From assembly GCA_030628445.1 (NCBI GenBank), contig DAOVQV010000008.1, positions 1-14,661 on the forward strand: a stretch of 14,661 nucleotides of DNA, given 5' to 3'. Under the pieces are notes generated by a model. It made no database searches, was not told the origin of the DNA, and saw only the letters and a list, made by a program, of their open reading frames with translations. Below, in pieces: positions 1 through 7,211 of the stretch. Both the position numbers and the translations under genes were made by a program. The DNA comes from Phycisphaerae bacterium. GTDB lineage: Bacteria > Planctomycetota > Phycisphaerae > SM23-33. Each line of letters begins with the position of its first letter. Position 1 is the first letter of the stretch.

Positions 1-939
1 CTTCGGTTCGGTCTTGAAGGCCCTGTCGTAGAACTGCTCGGCCTGTTGGTACCGGCCGATCGCTTCGTGCATCAGTCCGGCATTGAACATCATACCGTGG
101 TCTTGCGGCTTTATCTGGAGGGCCTGCTCATAGCAGGCCAGCGCGTCGGCATAATCCTCGGCCGCCGCCAGCTTGTTTGCTGTGTTGGTCAGCTTGGAGT
201 TGCCCCGCTGGAGCTTGACGATCAGGACGATTTGGTGCGGGCTTATTTTGCGGAGGAACTCTAGGACGCACTGATCGATCAGGACAGAGACGATCTGGTC
301 GGTAGGCGGCAGCTTGTGGCTTGCCATGCCCATCGCCATACTTAGCTTGTGGGCGGTGGAGGAGTTCTGCTTCTCGGAGTCGAATTCGCGCATCACCAAG
401 ACGGTCGCCAGTGTCCTGCCGGTGGTGATGTCGTCCATCGTGAAGTTAACAGCGGCCAGGCAGTAGCGTTTGATGTAATGGATCGTTTTTGTCTTTTGCT
501 TGATCGGATCGTAGACGGTCCGTCTGGCCCGCTCGTCGGAGGTGGTGACCTTGGCGTTTCCGTAGATCATGGCCTGGACGTTGACCAGCTTACCGATCTG
601 GCTGGCCGTGTCAGTATCGCAGACGGCCATCTGTAGGTCCTGCTCGTCGAGAACGGCTTTGAGCCGCTGACGCTCCACGAGTTGGTACCTATGGTATCTG
701 CGGTTGTAGACATCCAGGGCAGAGGCCAGCCGATCCGAGGCGATCTGGCCCCACTTCGTGTCCAGCGCGGTCTGCCCGCCGAACTCGGCGATTCCGATGC
801 GCTTGATTCCTGAAGGGATTTGATATTGGGACGGCCGTTCGTATCTAAGCTGGACCTTCCCGCCCGTCCCGCACCCGGAAAGGAACCCACCGATACAGAC
901 CACCGCTACGATTGCGTAACGATTTATCTTTGAGCCCAC
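1..939 (-). CDS. CsgG-like lipoprotein with C-terminal TPR repeats (partial, C-terminus beyond window)
   Basis: The reading frame is open for 313 codons from a GTG at 939 to the left edge, so the C-terminus is missing. The GTG is chosen because AAAGGAG lies just upstream and the product then begins with a lipoprotein signal: a hydrophobic stretch at residues 9-20 and a lipobox L20-S-G-C23. Residues about 46-130 resemble the CsgG/HfaB family: a strand reading RIGIAEFGG, then YQLVERQRLKAVLDEQ, then a region ending in AMIYGNAK, the pattern of the CsgG nucleotide-like fold. Residues about 255-313 look like TPR repeats (alternating small and aromatic residues: DYADALACYEQAL, then GRYQQAEQFYDRAF). 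It should be anchored in a membrane facing the periplasm and may assemble or bind partner proteins. No curli genes (csgA, csgB, csgE, csgF) are nearby, so a curli export role is unlikely. The fold assignment is moderately sure; the function is unknown. Confidence 0.75.
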   Translation of the reverse strand, partial: MGSKINRYAIVAVVCIGGFLSGCGTGGKVQLRYERPSQYQIPSGIKRIGIAEFGGQTALDTKWGQIASDRLASALDVYNRRYHRYQLVERQRLKAVLDEQDLQMAVCDTDTASQIGKLVNVQAMIYGNAKVTTSDERARRTVYDPIKQKTKTIHYIKRYCLAAVNFTMDDITTGRTLATVLVMREFDSEKQNSSTAHKLSMAMGMASHKLPPTDQIVSVLIDQCVLEFLRKISPHQIVLIVKLQRGNSKLTNTANKLAAAEDYADALACYEQALQIKPQDHGMMFNAGLMHEAIGRYQQAEQFYDRAFKTEPK

Positions 940-961
940 GTGGAACTCCTTTTCGTGAGGA

Positions 962-970
962 AGCATACCA
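962..970 (-). promoter_or_regulatory. Possible extended -10 promoter for the CsgG-like lipoprotein gene
   Basis: On the minus strand the sequence reads TGGTATGCT, an extended -10 (TG-n-TATGCT). It lies 23 bases before the GTG start, leaving a short leader that contains the AAAGGAG ribosome binding site. No good -35 hexamer sits 17 bases upstream, so this is tentative. The 148-base gap to the upstream PilX-like gene would also allow read-through. Confidence 0.3.
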
Positions 971-1087
971 CGGGCGGGTCGGTGGTGGAAGTTTGGAGTC
1001 TTTTTTTTGGACAGGTTGCGGGTCCGTCGCACGCCAAAGAGGCGGGTGGGACTGATTTGAGATCCGTTCGGACCTGAGTTATAGATG

Positions 1088-2500
1088 TCAGTTCTGCACC
1101 CCTTCGACGTAGGATTCGGGGTCTGCCACCAAGCCGATGCCGTGGATAAACCCGGCCGGCGGGCTGCTCGTCCCGTCACGGTTGATCCGAATCGTCGAGT
1201 CGCCCTGTAAAGTCATCTCCAGGTCTTTCAGGCCGATGATCGACCCGGTCATTTTCCCGGTGATGGTGGATGCGCCGCGGAACGAGAACTGATCGGCCGC
1301 GATGACCCCGTTGACGGTGTTGGTGCTTCCTCGGAAGGTCACCCCGAAGCCCGGCGCCAGCAGGATCGTGCCGGTGAGCTGTTTGGCCGAGTCGAACTGG
1401 TCCCCATCCGGCAGGGCGCCGACGCCCGGGGCCGAGACGTGCCCGCGGAAGTCTATCTGATTGTCCGCAAGGTCTGAACTCGCCCCGTCTTCGGTGACGA
1501 TAATCCCGTTAATGGTTGTCGCGGCGTGGAAGATGACCTTATTGGGGACCTCGATGAAGAGCACCCCATTGATTGTCGTGTCGTTGTGGAAATCGGGGTT
1601 TGTCCCTGCTGCGACTCGAGGGTTGTTGAAGACCAAATCGCTGCCGGTCAGGACAGTTTCCGAGTCAATAACCATTGTGGTCAAGGGGGCAAACTGACTG
1701 ACGTTTATCGGAGGGAACCGCGGTGCGTCGACGCCTGCGTGAACGTGGTTTTCAAGAACCTCATCGAGATCGGACGTTCCTGCGATCGTAAACCCACCGC
1801 CTTTAAGGTAAACGTACTCTTCTCCTTTGCCGGTCAGGAACAGGTCGCCCGTGATGGTGGCGTGCCCGGCGGCTTCGATGGCGACCGGCTCTGGGCGTGC
1901 CGAGAGTATGTTGCCATGGGTCGGATGGTTAATTCCCTCAATCAGTGCGCTACCGCTGATGTAGATTTTCCCGTGAGAGGCGATTCCATAATCGAAAACC
2001 TCGGACGCCTTGGGCAGCATTGTTAGGTTAATCGATACCGACCTGCTGACGTCGAAGCGCGTCCCGGTGACGGTAAGGCGGCAGTGACTGGCCGCGCCGT
2101 CCTCCACCGCAGCCAAGGCGCAGGTGAAAGAACCTTGCTGCAGAGTGATTTGCGGGACGATGATTAGGTCGGCTGCGCTGGATATGCTCTGGCCGTTCGT
2201 GTTGGGGGTATCGTTCATGGCTTCTGATAGGGCGTTGGCGAGATTCGGGATCAGGTTATCCTGGTTCGTGGTCGATGGCATCCTCACCGCGTCCAGGTGC
2301 TGGAGCATGAACCCCAGGCCGCTCTCCGCCGCCAGTCGCGCGGACAGTGAATGGTGGAAGTTCTCGCTCCTTTTCAAGTCCATGCTGGTGGTGATCGCCA
2401 TCGCCACCGATAGCGAACTGAACAGCGCCAGGAACAGAAGGGCCAGCAGGTATGCCGCGCCGCGTCGACGGGCCAGTTCTGTCAGATTTGAGCAAAACAT
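1088..2500 (-). CDS. PilX-like type IV pilus/secretion-associated protein with beta-strand-rich C-terminal half
   Basis: A 470-residue protein. The ATG at 2500 is preferred over a TTG at 2521 because AGGAG lies 7 bases before the ATG. The N-terminus is basic (ARRRG, residues 10-14), followed by one hydrophobic helix at about 15-37 and then an amphipathic stretch (SLSARLAAESGLGFMLQHL, residues 51-69). This layout is typical of PilX N-terminal and GspK-like minor pilin proteins. The usual Glu five residues after the pilin cleavage site is absent. Residues about 170-440 are repetitive, rich in G, T, S, V and I, with recurring TINGVLF / TINGIIV / TVNGVIA / TITGKM motifs. This suggests a beta-solenoid-like passenger domain. 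It lies upstream of the lipoprotein gene on the same strand. No pilin peptidase, ATPase or other pilus gene is visible, so it is an orphan here. Function unknown. Confidence 0.65.
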   Translation of the reverse strand: MFCSNLTELARRRGAAYLLALLFLALFSSLSVAMAITTSMDLKRSENFHHSLSARLAAESGLGFMLQHLDAVRMPSTTNQDNLIPNLANALSEAMNDTPNTNGQSISSAADLIIVPQITLQQGSFTCALAAVEDGAASHCRLTVTGTRFDVSRSVSINLTMLPKASEVFDYGIASHGKIYISGSALIEGINHPTHGNILSARPEPVAIEAAGHATITGDLFLTGKGEEYVYLKGGGFTIAGTSDLDEVLENHVHAGVDAPRFPPINVSQFAPLTTMVIDSETVLTGSDLVFNNPRVAAGTNPDFHNDTTINGVLFIEVPNKVIFHAATTINGIIVTEDGASSDLADNQIDFRGHVSAPGVGALPDGDQFDSAKQLTGTILLAPGFGVTFRGSTNTVNGVIAADQFSFRGASTITGKMTGSIIGLKDLEMTLQGDSTIRINRDGTSSPPAGFIHGIGLVADPESYVEGVQN

Positions 2501-2851
2501 GATACAGCTCCTTTCGCGCAAGAAACACGTCGGGCCGACTACGCGGACCGATCGGGGGGGGTCAGGATGCTGATATTACCGCGCTCCCGGCGGCTTAGAG
2601 GTTTTCGTAGCCTACCGCCGAGGGCAGTGGAGGCGGCGCGTGTGCTTGAGCAGCTGCAAGTGCCCTCACAAATGAAATGTACGATTCAAACGGTGACCTT
2701 GCCCTGTCCGTTGTGGCTTGGGCACAATTCTCGTCGACATCCTGCCCGGATGGTGCGTTGACGAGCCAGAACTTGCTTCTATGATAGATGAACGGCAGCA
2801 AATGGACTTGGCTGCTGTCGCACTTCGCGCGAGCTTCGAAGGAGTCGCCCA
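2501..2851. other. Divergent intergenic region between the PilX-like gene and cstA
   Basis: About 350 bases with no convincing gene. The plus-strand end carries the cstA promoter and ribosome binding site. On the minus side only the PilX-like gene's AGGAG is clear; I could not find a convincing minus-strand promoter. Short open frames here lack ribosome binding sites and resemble nothing I recognise. Confidence 0.6.
2758..2785 (+). promoter_or_regulatory. Sigma70-type promoter for cstA
   Basis: TTGACG (2758-2763) and TATGAT (2780-2785) are separated by 16 bases; each matches the bacterial housekeeping consensus at five of six positions. The transcript would start near 2792 and give a leader of about 60 bases carrying AAGGAG (2839-2844) before the ATG at 2852. 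I see no obvious CRP-like palindrome, although enteric cstA genes are CRP-controlled. Confidence 0.6.
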
Positions 2852-4825
2852 ATGACTGTTCTTGCGGTGATGATCGGTGCCGCGGTGCTCTTGATCCTAG
2901 CGGGTAGGTTCTATTCGCGATTCTTGGCCCGCAACGTCGGCGAAGACCTGACTCGACCGACGCCGGCGGTACAAAAAGCCGACGGGAGGGACTACATCCC
3001 GACCCCCACGCCGGTCGTCTTTGCTCACCATTTTGCCTCCATCGCCGGGGCCGGGCCGATCCTGGGTCCGGTAATCGCGATAGTCTACGGGTGGGTACCG
3101 GCCCTGCTTTGGGTGGTCTTTGGCGGGATCTTCATCGGCGGGGTGCATGATTACCTTGCTACCTACGTGGCGACGCGCGAAGGCGGCACGTCAATCGCGA
3201 CGATCGCTCGCCGTATGCTGGGTAAGGACGCGTTCGTCGCGCTGACGGTGTTCCTCATTATCATGTTGGCGTTGGTGTGTGCGGCCTTTCTGAACGCCTC
3301 AGCCATAGCGCTGACCAGCATGCTGCCATTCGAACGTCTGGGTCTTTCCGCCGATCAGACGCTGTTTCGCGTCGTCGGGCAGGTCGGGCGGCGGAAGGTT
3401 GTCATAGGCGGGATCGCTTCGATGAGCGTGGTGTGCATCACGGCCGTCGCGCCGCTGATAGGATACCTGTATCTCAAAAGGAAGGTCGCCGTCTGGAAGT
3501 GCAGCCTCCTGGCGATTGCGATCTGCGCGATATCGATCACGACGGGGCTGTTTCATCCCGTTGCGCTTCGCCCAGGGGTCTGGAAGCTTCTGCTGAGCGG
3601 ATACGTGCTGCTCGCAGCCGGAGTGCCCGTTTGGATCTTCCTGCAAAGCCGCGACTTCATCAACGTCCACATCCTGTACGTCGGAATGGCTGCGATGCTG
3701 GTGACGCTGATAGTGGCGGGTCTGCGCGGAGCCGCCGTAGCGGGCGGAATACCCCCGGTCAACGTCGGCGAAGGAAACGCGGCGCTGGGCTTCATCTGGC
3801 CTATGATGTTCATCACGATCGCCTGTGGTGCCGTCAGCGGGTTCCACAGCCTCTGCGCCGGCGGAACCACCTGTAAACAGCTTACCTCCGAACTCGCCGC
3901 CCGGCGGATCGGCTACAACGCGATGCTGCTGGAAAGCTTCCTGGCCGTCTGTGTGATCGCGATGATGATCGTCGGCGCCGTAAAGCTGAACTACTTGCTC
4001 GACGTGCATCCGGGATATCTGGCGAAGGCGTATCCGGATTTCTATGGGGGGTTGGGTTTGGCTAAACTGCCCGGGGCTAATTGGGTTCTTGGCTTTGCCA
4101 TGGCCGTGGGGAACGCGGGTAGGTTGGCCTTTGGCGTACCCGTCGCCGTCGGGGCACTGGCGGGGATGATCCTGCTGGAAGGTTTCTTGGTGACCACGTT
4201 GGATACGGCTATTCGCCTGACGCGGTACCTGATAGAGGAGGTTTGGCGGACGTTCTTCGGCCAGTACGATGTGTTCGCCTCACCGGTCGCTGCCAAAGAA
4301 CCGCAAGAGGGGTCCGGGGCCGAACCCACACCGGCCGCCGCCGGGGGGATTCCGGCGGCGCCCGATACGGCCCAGGCCGTGCCCGCCCCGGCGTTTCCCA
4401 CCGCCACCAGCGGCGCGTTCCGCTGGGTACTCAAGCTAATGCGGCAGTACTGGGTCAACTCGGCCCTTGCGGTGGGTTTGATGCTGGCGTTCGCCCTTAC
4501 CGGTGGGCAAAAGGCGCTGTGGGGGATCTTCGCAACCTCCAATCAGCTCTTGGCGGCGATGGTGCTGGCCCTGGTATCGCTTTGGCTGCTGCGGCGCAAG
4601 AGGCGTCTGTTGTTTGCCTTCATCCCCGGCGCAGCGATGCTGGTCACCACGTCAACCAACCTCGTGCTGATGCTGGTGAAATTCCTCAAGGCCCCGTCCG
4701 GAAACGCCACGCTGCTGACGGCCGACATCGTGATCATCATCATCACCGCCTACCTGATCGTCGCCGGAATCCGCGCCGTGTCCAGTCATCTGAGGGGCAA
4801 CGAAACCCGCCCCGCAGCGCAATGA
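2852..4825 (+). CDS. cstA: CstA-family carbon starvation / pyruvate or peptide transporter
   Basis: A 657-residue polytopic inner-membrane protein. Characterised CstA/BtsT proteins of about 700 residues import pyruvate, and some members have been linked to peptide uptake. Family hallmarks: HHFASIAGAGPILGP at residues 59-73, GGVHDYLATYVATREGG at 96-112, GAVSGFHSLCAGGTTCKQL at 326-344, and the second-half segment GNAGRLAFG...LLEGFLVTTLDTAIRLTRY at about 420-459. Many hydrophobic helices follow, the last at about 590-640. The start is fixed by AAGGAG 7 bases before the ATG. Two oddities: Cys335 and Cys341 in the GFH..GTT motif where, as I recall the family, Ser and Pro/Ala are usual; and an Ala/Pro-rich low-complexity linker at about 478-520 between two membrane blocks. 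It is apparently transcribed alone, between its own promoter and terminator. Substrate cannot be decided from sequence. Confidence 0.93.
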   Translation: MTVLAVMIGAAVLLILAGRFYSRFLARNVGEDLTRPTPAVQKADGRDYIPTPTPVVFAHHFASIAGAGPILGPVIAIVYGWVPALLWVVFGGIFIGGVHDYLATYVATREGGTSIATIARRMLGKDAFVALTVFLIIMLALVCAAFLNASAIALTSMLPFERLGLSADQTLFRVVGQVGRRKVVIGGIASMSVVCITAVAPLIGYLYLKRKVAVWKCSLLAIAICAISITTGLFHPVALRPGVWKLLLSGYVLLAAGVPVWIFLQSRDFINVHILYVGMAAMLVTLIVAGLRGAAVAGGIPPVNVGEGNAALGFIWPMMFITIACGAVSGFHSLCAGGTTCKQLTSELAARRIGYNAMLLESFLAVCVIAMMIVGAVKLNYLLDVHPGYLAKAYPDFYGGLGLAKLPGANWVLGFAMAVGNAGRLAFGVPVAVGALAGMILLEGFLVTTLDTAIRLTRYLIEEVWRTFFGQYDVFASPVAAKEPQEGSGAEPTPAAAGGIPAAPDTAQAVPAPAFPTATSGAFRWVLKLMRQYWVNSALAVGLMLAFALTGGQKALWGIFATSNQLLAAMVLALVSLWLLRRKRRLLFAFIPGAAMLVTTSTNLVLMLVKFLKAPSGNATLLTADIVIIIITAYLIVAGIRAVSSHLRGNETRPAAQ

Positions 4826-4954
4826 CGGGGCCTACGATTGCTCAGCGGCGGGCCGTAGGGGTGCACAGAGGCGCCAATTGCTCTCAAGCTCTCGAAGTGC
4901 TTTACCGAAGAATACGTAACGCAATTCGTTTTTTAGTTCAGGCGCTGTTGGATT

Positions 4955-4995
4955 CGGCGGCGGGTATCCGGGAAGGACCCGCCGCCGCGCTTTTT
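4955..4995 (+). terminator. Rho-independent terminator of cstA
   Basis: A perfect 11-base stem (4955-4965 pairing with 4977-4987), very GC-rich, with an 11-base loop. CGC and five T's (4991-4995) follow on the plus strand. It lies 130 bases after the cstA stop. Read on the minus strand the stem is not followed by a T run, so it serves cstA only; rny, which converges on it, shows no clear terminator of its own. Confidence 0.85.
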
Positions 4996-5008
4996 GAGCA
5001 CTAAGTCC

Positions 5009-6598
5009 CTACCTGGCGTATTCGACGCAGCGGACCTCGCGCAAGAGCGTAACCTTCACCTCGCCGGGGTATTCCATCTCATCTTCGACGCGGCGGGCGA
5101 TGTCGCGGGCGATCTTGGCTGAGAGGCGGTCGTCGACCTGTTCGGCGTTGACGATCACCCTGACCTCGCGGCCGGCCTGGATGGCGTAGGCCTGGTTGAC
5201 GCCCTCGAAGGCGGTGGCGATCTCCTCCAGCTTCCGGAGCCGCTGGATGTATCTTTCCAACGTCTCACGCCTGGCCCCGGGCCTGGAGGCGCTGATGGCG
5301 TCGGCTGCCCCTACGATCGGCGTGTAGGCGCTGGTGGCCTCGATGTCGCCGTGGTGGGCGCCGGCGGCGTTGATGACTTCTTCCTTCTCGCCGTACCGCT
5401 TGCACAGATCGGCACCGATCTGCGGATGGCTGCCCTCCACTTCGTGGTCGGCGGCCTTGCCGATATCGTGCAGCAGCCCGCAGCGGCGGGCCAGCTTGGG
5501 GTTAAGGCCCAGCTCCTCGGCGATTACCTGCGAGAGGTAAGCCACCTCGATGGAGTGCTTCAGGACGTTCTGGCCGTAGCTGGTGCGAAAATGCAAGCGA
5601 CCCAGCGGCGTAATCAGCTTGTTGTGCAATCCACGGACGTTGGCCTCGAGCGCAGCGGCCTTGCCGGCCTCGAACATCTGCTTGTTGACCTCCTTCTCGA
5701 CGGCGGCGACGACCTCTTCGATTCGCGTCGGATGTATACGGCCGTCTTGAATCAGCTTCTCCAGCGACCGGCGGGCCACTTCGCGCCGCACCGGGTCGAA
5801 GGCGGAGACCACCACAACGCCGGGCGTGTCGTCTACGATCACGTCCACGCCCGTGGCCTTCTCGAAGGCGCGGATGTTTCGGCCCTCCCGGCCGATGACG
5901 CGGCCTTTCATGTCGTCGGAGGGGATGTCGATGGTGGAAACCGTGGAATCACAGGTATGCTCAGCGGCATATCTCTGGATGGCGGAGGATATGATCTCGC
6001 GGGCCTGCTTCTCGGCCGTTTCGTTGGCCTCTTCGATCTGGCGGGAGATCATCTGCGATATTTCCGGCTCGATCTCCTTCTCCACGCGGGTAAGAAGCTC
6101 CTGCTTGGCCTCCTCGGCGGTGAGGTTGGCTACCTTCATGAGCTGGGTCTTCCGCTGGGCGATCAGGTCGTTGAGGTGGCGGTCCTTCTCGGCGAGGGAT
6201 TTCTCCCGCTCGGCGATGGATTTCTCGGCTGTCTCCACCATCCGCTCTTTTGCGTTGAGCGTCTCCATCTTGCGATCGATTATGTCCTCGCGCTTTGAGA
6301 CCCGCTTCTCCTCGGCGCGAAGCTCCTGGCGTATACCTTCGGTTTCCTTTCGGAACTGCTCCCGGATCTGGATCAGCTCGTCCTTGGCTTGGGCTTCGGC
6401 CTGGGCGAGCACCTTTTGGGCCTGGGCCTCGGCGGCGGTCTTGATCGCCTGGATTTCCTTGTCCAGACCCACCCTGCGCGCACGTTCCAGCAGTTTCATC
6501 ACAAATGCGGTGATGGAGATCAGCACCAGGCCCACTATGAGCATCTGAATCGTATAGCTCAGGTCGCCCTGCGCGAGTATCTGGAAGGGGATTTCCAT
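5009..6598 (-). CDS. rny: Ribonuclease Y
   Basis: A 529-residue protein, close to the usual RNase Y length (about 520). RNase Y is a membrane-anchored endoribonuclease that starts mRNA decay and processing. Domains in order: one N-terminal membrane helix (about 15-35); a long charged coiled coil (about 40-210); a KH RNA-binding domain (about 222-285) with GRVIGREGRNIRAFE containing the GxxG loop (GREG, 236-239); and an HD phosphohydrolase domain with LLHDIGKA (His377-Asp378), AAGAHHGD (411-418) and ADAISASRPGARRE (432-445). All expected catalytic and binding motifs are present, so it should be active. The ATG at 6598 is preceded by AAAGGG, but that site lies inside a hairpin (see the regulatory entry). 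It converges on cstA and has an unusually long upstream region with its own likely promoter. Confidence 0.97.
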   Translation of the reverse strand: MEIPFQILAQGDLSYTIQMLIVGLVLISITAFVMKLLERARRVGLDKEIQAIKTAAEAQAQKVLAQAEAQAKDELIQIREQFRKETEGIRQELRAEEKRVSKREDIIDRKMETLNAKERMVETAEKSIAEREKSLAEKDRHLNDLIAQRKTQLMKVANLTAEEAKQELLTRVEKEIEPEISQMISRQIEEANETAEKQAREIISSAIQRYAAEHTCDSTVSTIDIPSDDMKGRVIGREGRNIRAFEKATGVDVIVDDTPGVVVVSAFDPVRREVARRSLEKLIQDGRIHPTRIEEVVAAVEKEVNKQMFEAGKAAALEANVRGLHNKLITPLGRLHFRTSYGQNVLKHSIEVAYLSQVIAEELGLNPKLARRCGLLHDIGKAADHEVEGSHPQIGADLCKRYGEKEEVINAAGAHHGDIEATSAYTPIVGAADAISASRPGARRETLERYIQRLRKLEEIATAFEGVNQAYAIQAGREVRVIVNAEQVDDRLSAKIARDIARRVEDEMEYPGEVKVTLLREVRCVEYAR

Positions 6599-6628
6599 GG
6601 CACTTCCCTTTCTACTTAAGTGCCACGG
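6595..6628 (-). promoter_or_regulatory. Translation-control hairpin sequestering the rny ribosome binding site and start codon
   Basis: In the rny transcript, arms at 6618-6628 and 6595-6605 pair over 11 bases with a single G-U wobble. The 12-base loop (6606-6617) contains AAAGGG, the Shine-Dalgarno site, and the ATG (6598-6596) lies inside the 3' arm. The wobble pair would be an A-C mismatch in plus-strand RNA, which favours the rny sense strand. Such a stem should limit ribosome access unless opened or cleaved. That RNase Y itself, another protein or temperature controls it is inference. Confidence 0.6.
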
Positions 6629-6904
6629 CCGAGATGGGACTCCCCGGACAAGCAGGCGGGCGGACGGAAATAAAACATCCGCGATTAGATCGGGCCTGAT
6701 TTACCCGTGCCGAGCAGCAAAGCCTTCTTACCGCGACTGGACAGATCCAAGTAGTGATGCGCGTTTAGACTTCGTTGTGTCCATCTCCGCGCGATAGTCT
6801 ACCGGTTCCATCCGCCGACGGCACAAAAACCAAATTCCAGAGCTTATTGACGATCCCGAAATCTTCGCTGCGATGGCTCATGTAAATTCTATGACCCTAG
6901 GGCC
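6629..6904 (-). other. Distal part of the long rny leader, no clear content
   Basis: Between the start-codon hairpin and the structured cluster I find no convincing promoter, terminator or gene. A 38-codon minus-strand ORF (6765-6881) begins with ATG but has no ribosome binding site, so I do not call it. If the promoter at 7170-7199 is used, this stretch is transcribed as part of an rny leader of about 565 bases. Confidence 0.4.
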
Positions 6905-7101
6905 TCGTCCCTGTGGGACGAATCATCGACGTCCGGCGCCGGGGCGTCCTTTTGCCTGAGAAGTTCCCCGCACAGAGGCGAGGCGACACCGCCGACGCAC
7001 AAGCCGGAGGCGCGTAATGCAAAAAAAGTCTTCTTTGTCCGGCTTTGGTACGCCGCTGCCCGACGGCCTGCTTGCTTGAAGTCCACTGGACCTCGGCCGT
7101 C
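6905..7101 (-). ncRNA. Candidate structured RNA (rny leader element or small RNA)
   Basis: Five stem-loops lie in about 200 bases. (A) 7062-7068 pairs with 7095-7101, perfect over 7 bases, enclosing a 7-base stem 7078-7084/7088-7094 with an AGT loop. (B) 7001-7008 pairs with 7038-7045, perfect over 8 bases. (D) 6966-6971 pairs with 6978-6983, 6 bases. (E) 6928-6934 pairs with 6942-6948. (F) 6905-6911 pairs with 6915-6921, perfect over 7 bases with a 3-base loop. Wobble pairs in A and D form only in minus-strand RNA; the one in E forms only in plus-strand RNA, so the strand is favoured but not proven. A minus-strand promoter lies just upstream. An overlapping 65-codon GTG ORF (6889-7086) is an alternative explanation. 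It does not match tmRNA, RNase P RNA, SRP RNA or a tRNA as far as I can see. Confidence 0.4.
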
Positions 7102-7169
7102 GCTATCTGATTATTATGGTCGCGCGGGTGAGGACTCATCCGCGTCGAACCGTTCAAAACTCTAAACCT

Positions 7170-7199
7170 ATAATAGTCCCGGCGAAGATAACCAGTCAA
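7170..7199 (-). promoter_or_regulatory. Likely promoter for the structured RNA / rny leader
   Basis: On the minus strand, TTGACT (7194-7199) and TATTAT (7170-7175) are 18 bases apart; each matches consensus at five of six positions. Transcription would start near 7163, about 60 bases before the structured cluster and 565 bases before rny. The plus strand also shows a perfect TATAAT at 7169-7174, but without a matching -35 box. Confidence 0.5.
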
Positions 7200-7211
7200 G
7201 CGCAAAAACTT

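Noticed and set aside
567..890. 107-codon minus-strand ORF inside the CsgG-like gene
   Set aside because: It lies out of frame with the lipoprotein gene, whose GTG-started frame has a signal peptide and family motifs.
1001..1008. Run of eight T's upstream of the CsgG-like gene as a plus-strand terminator
   Set aside because: No stem precedes it, and no plus-strand gene ends here.
2567..2761. 64-codon plus-strand ORF upstream of cstA
   Set aside because: Arg- and Pro-rich product with no family resemblance. It ends in the cstA promoter, and its only ribosome-binding-like sequence is a plain G run.
4907..4936. Possible second terminator before the T run at 4930-4934
   Set aside because: Only a 4-base stem can be drawn before the T's; the strong stem at 4955-4987 is the convincing terminator.
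6765..6881. 38-codon minus-strand ORF in the rny leader
   Set aside because: It has an ATG and a stop but no ribosome binding site and no recognisable features. It is too weak to call.
6970..7005. Plus-strand resemblance to a GEMM-I (c-di-GMP) riboswitch: GCACAG, GACGCACAAGCC and an enclosing GGC/GCC pair
   Set aside because: The conserved GGGCAAACC core and GNRA tetraloop are missing, the loop is ACAC on a 4-base stem, and the second arm is not visible. The nearest plus-strand gene is over 400 bases away with its own promoter.
6889..7086. 65-codon minus-strand ORF starting with GTG across the structured cluster
   Set aside because: No clear ribosome binding site and no recognisable family; the inverted repeats explain the sequence better. 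Kept as an alternative in the structured RNA finding.
7120..7150. Minus-strand GGATGAGTCC resembling part of a hammerhead ribozyme core
   Set aside because: The core requires CUGANGA; here it reads CGGATGA, and no GAAA partner with a matching stem follows.
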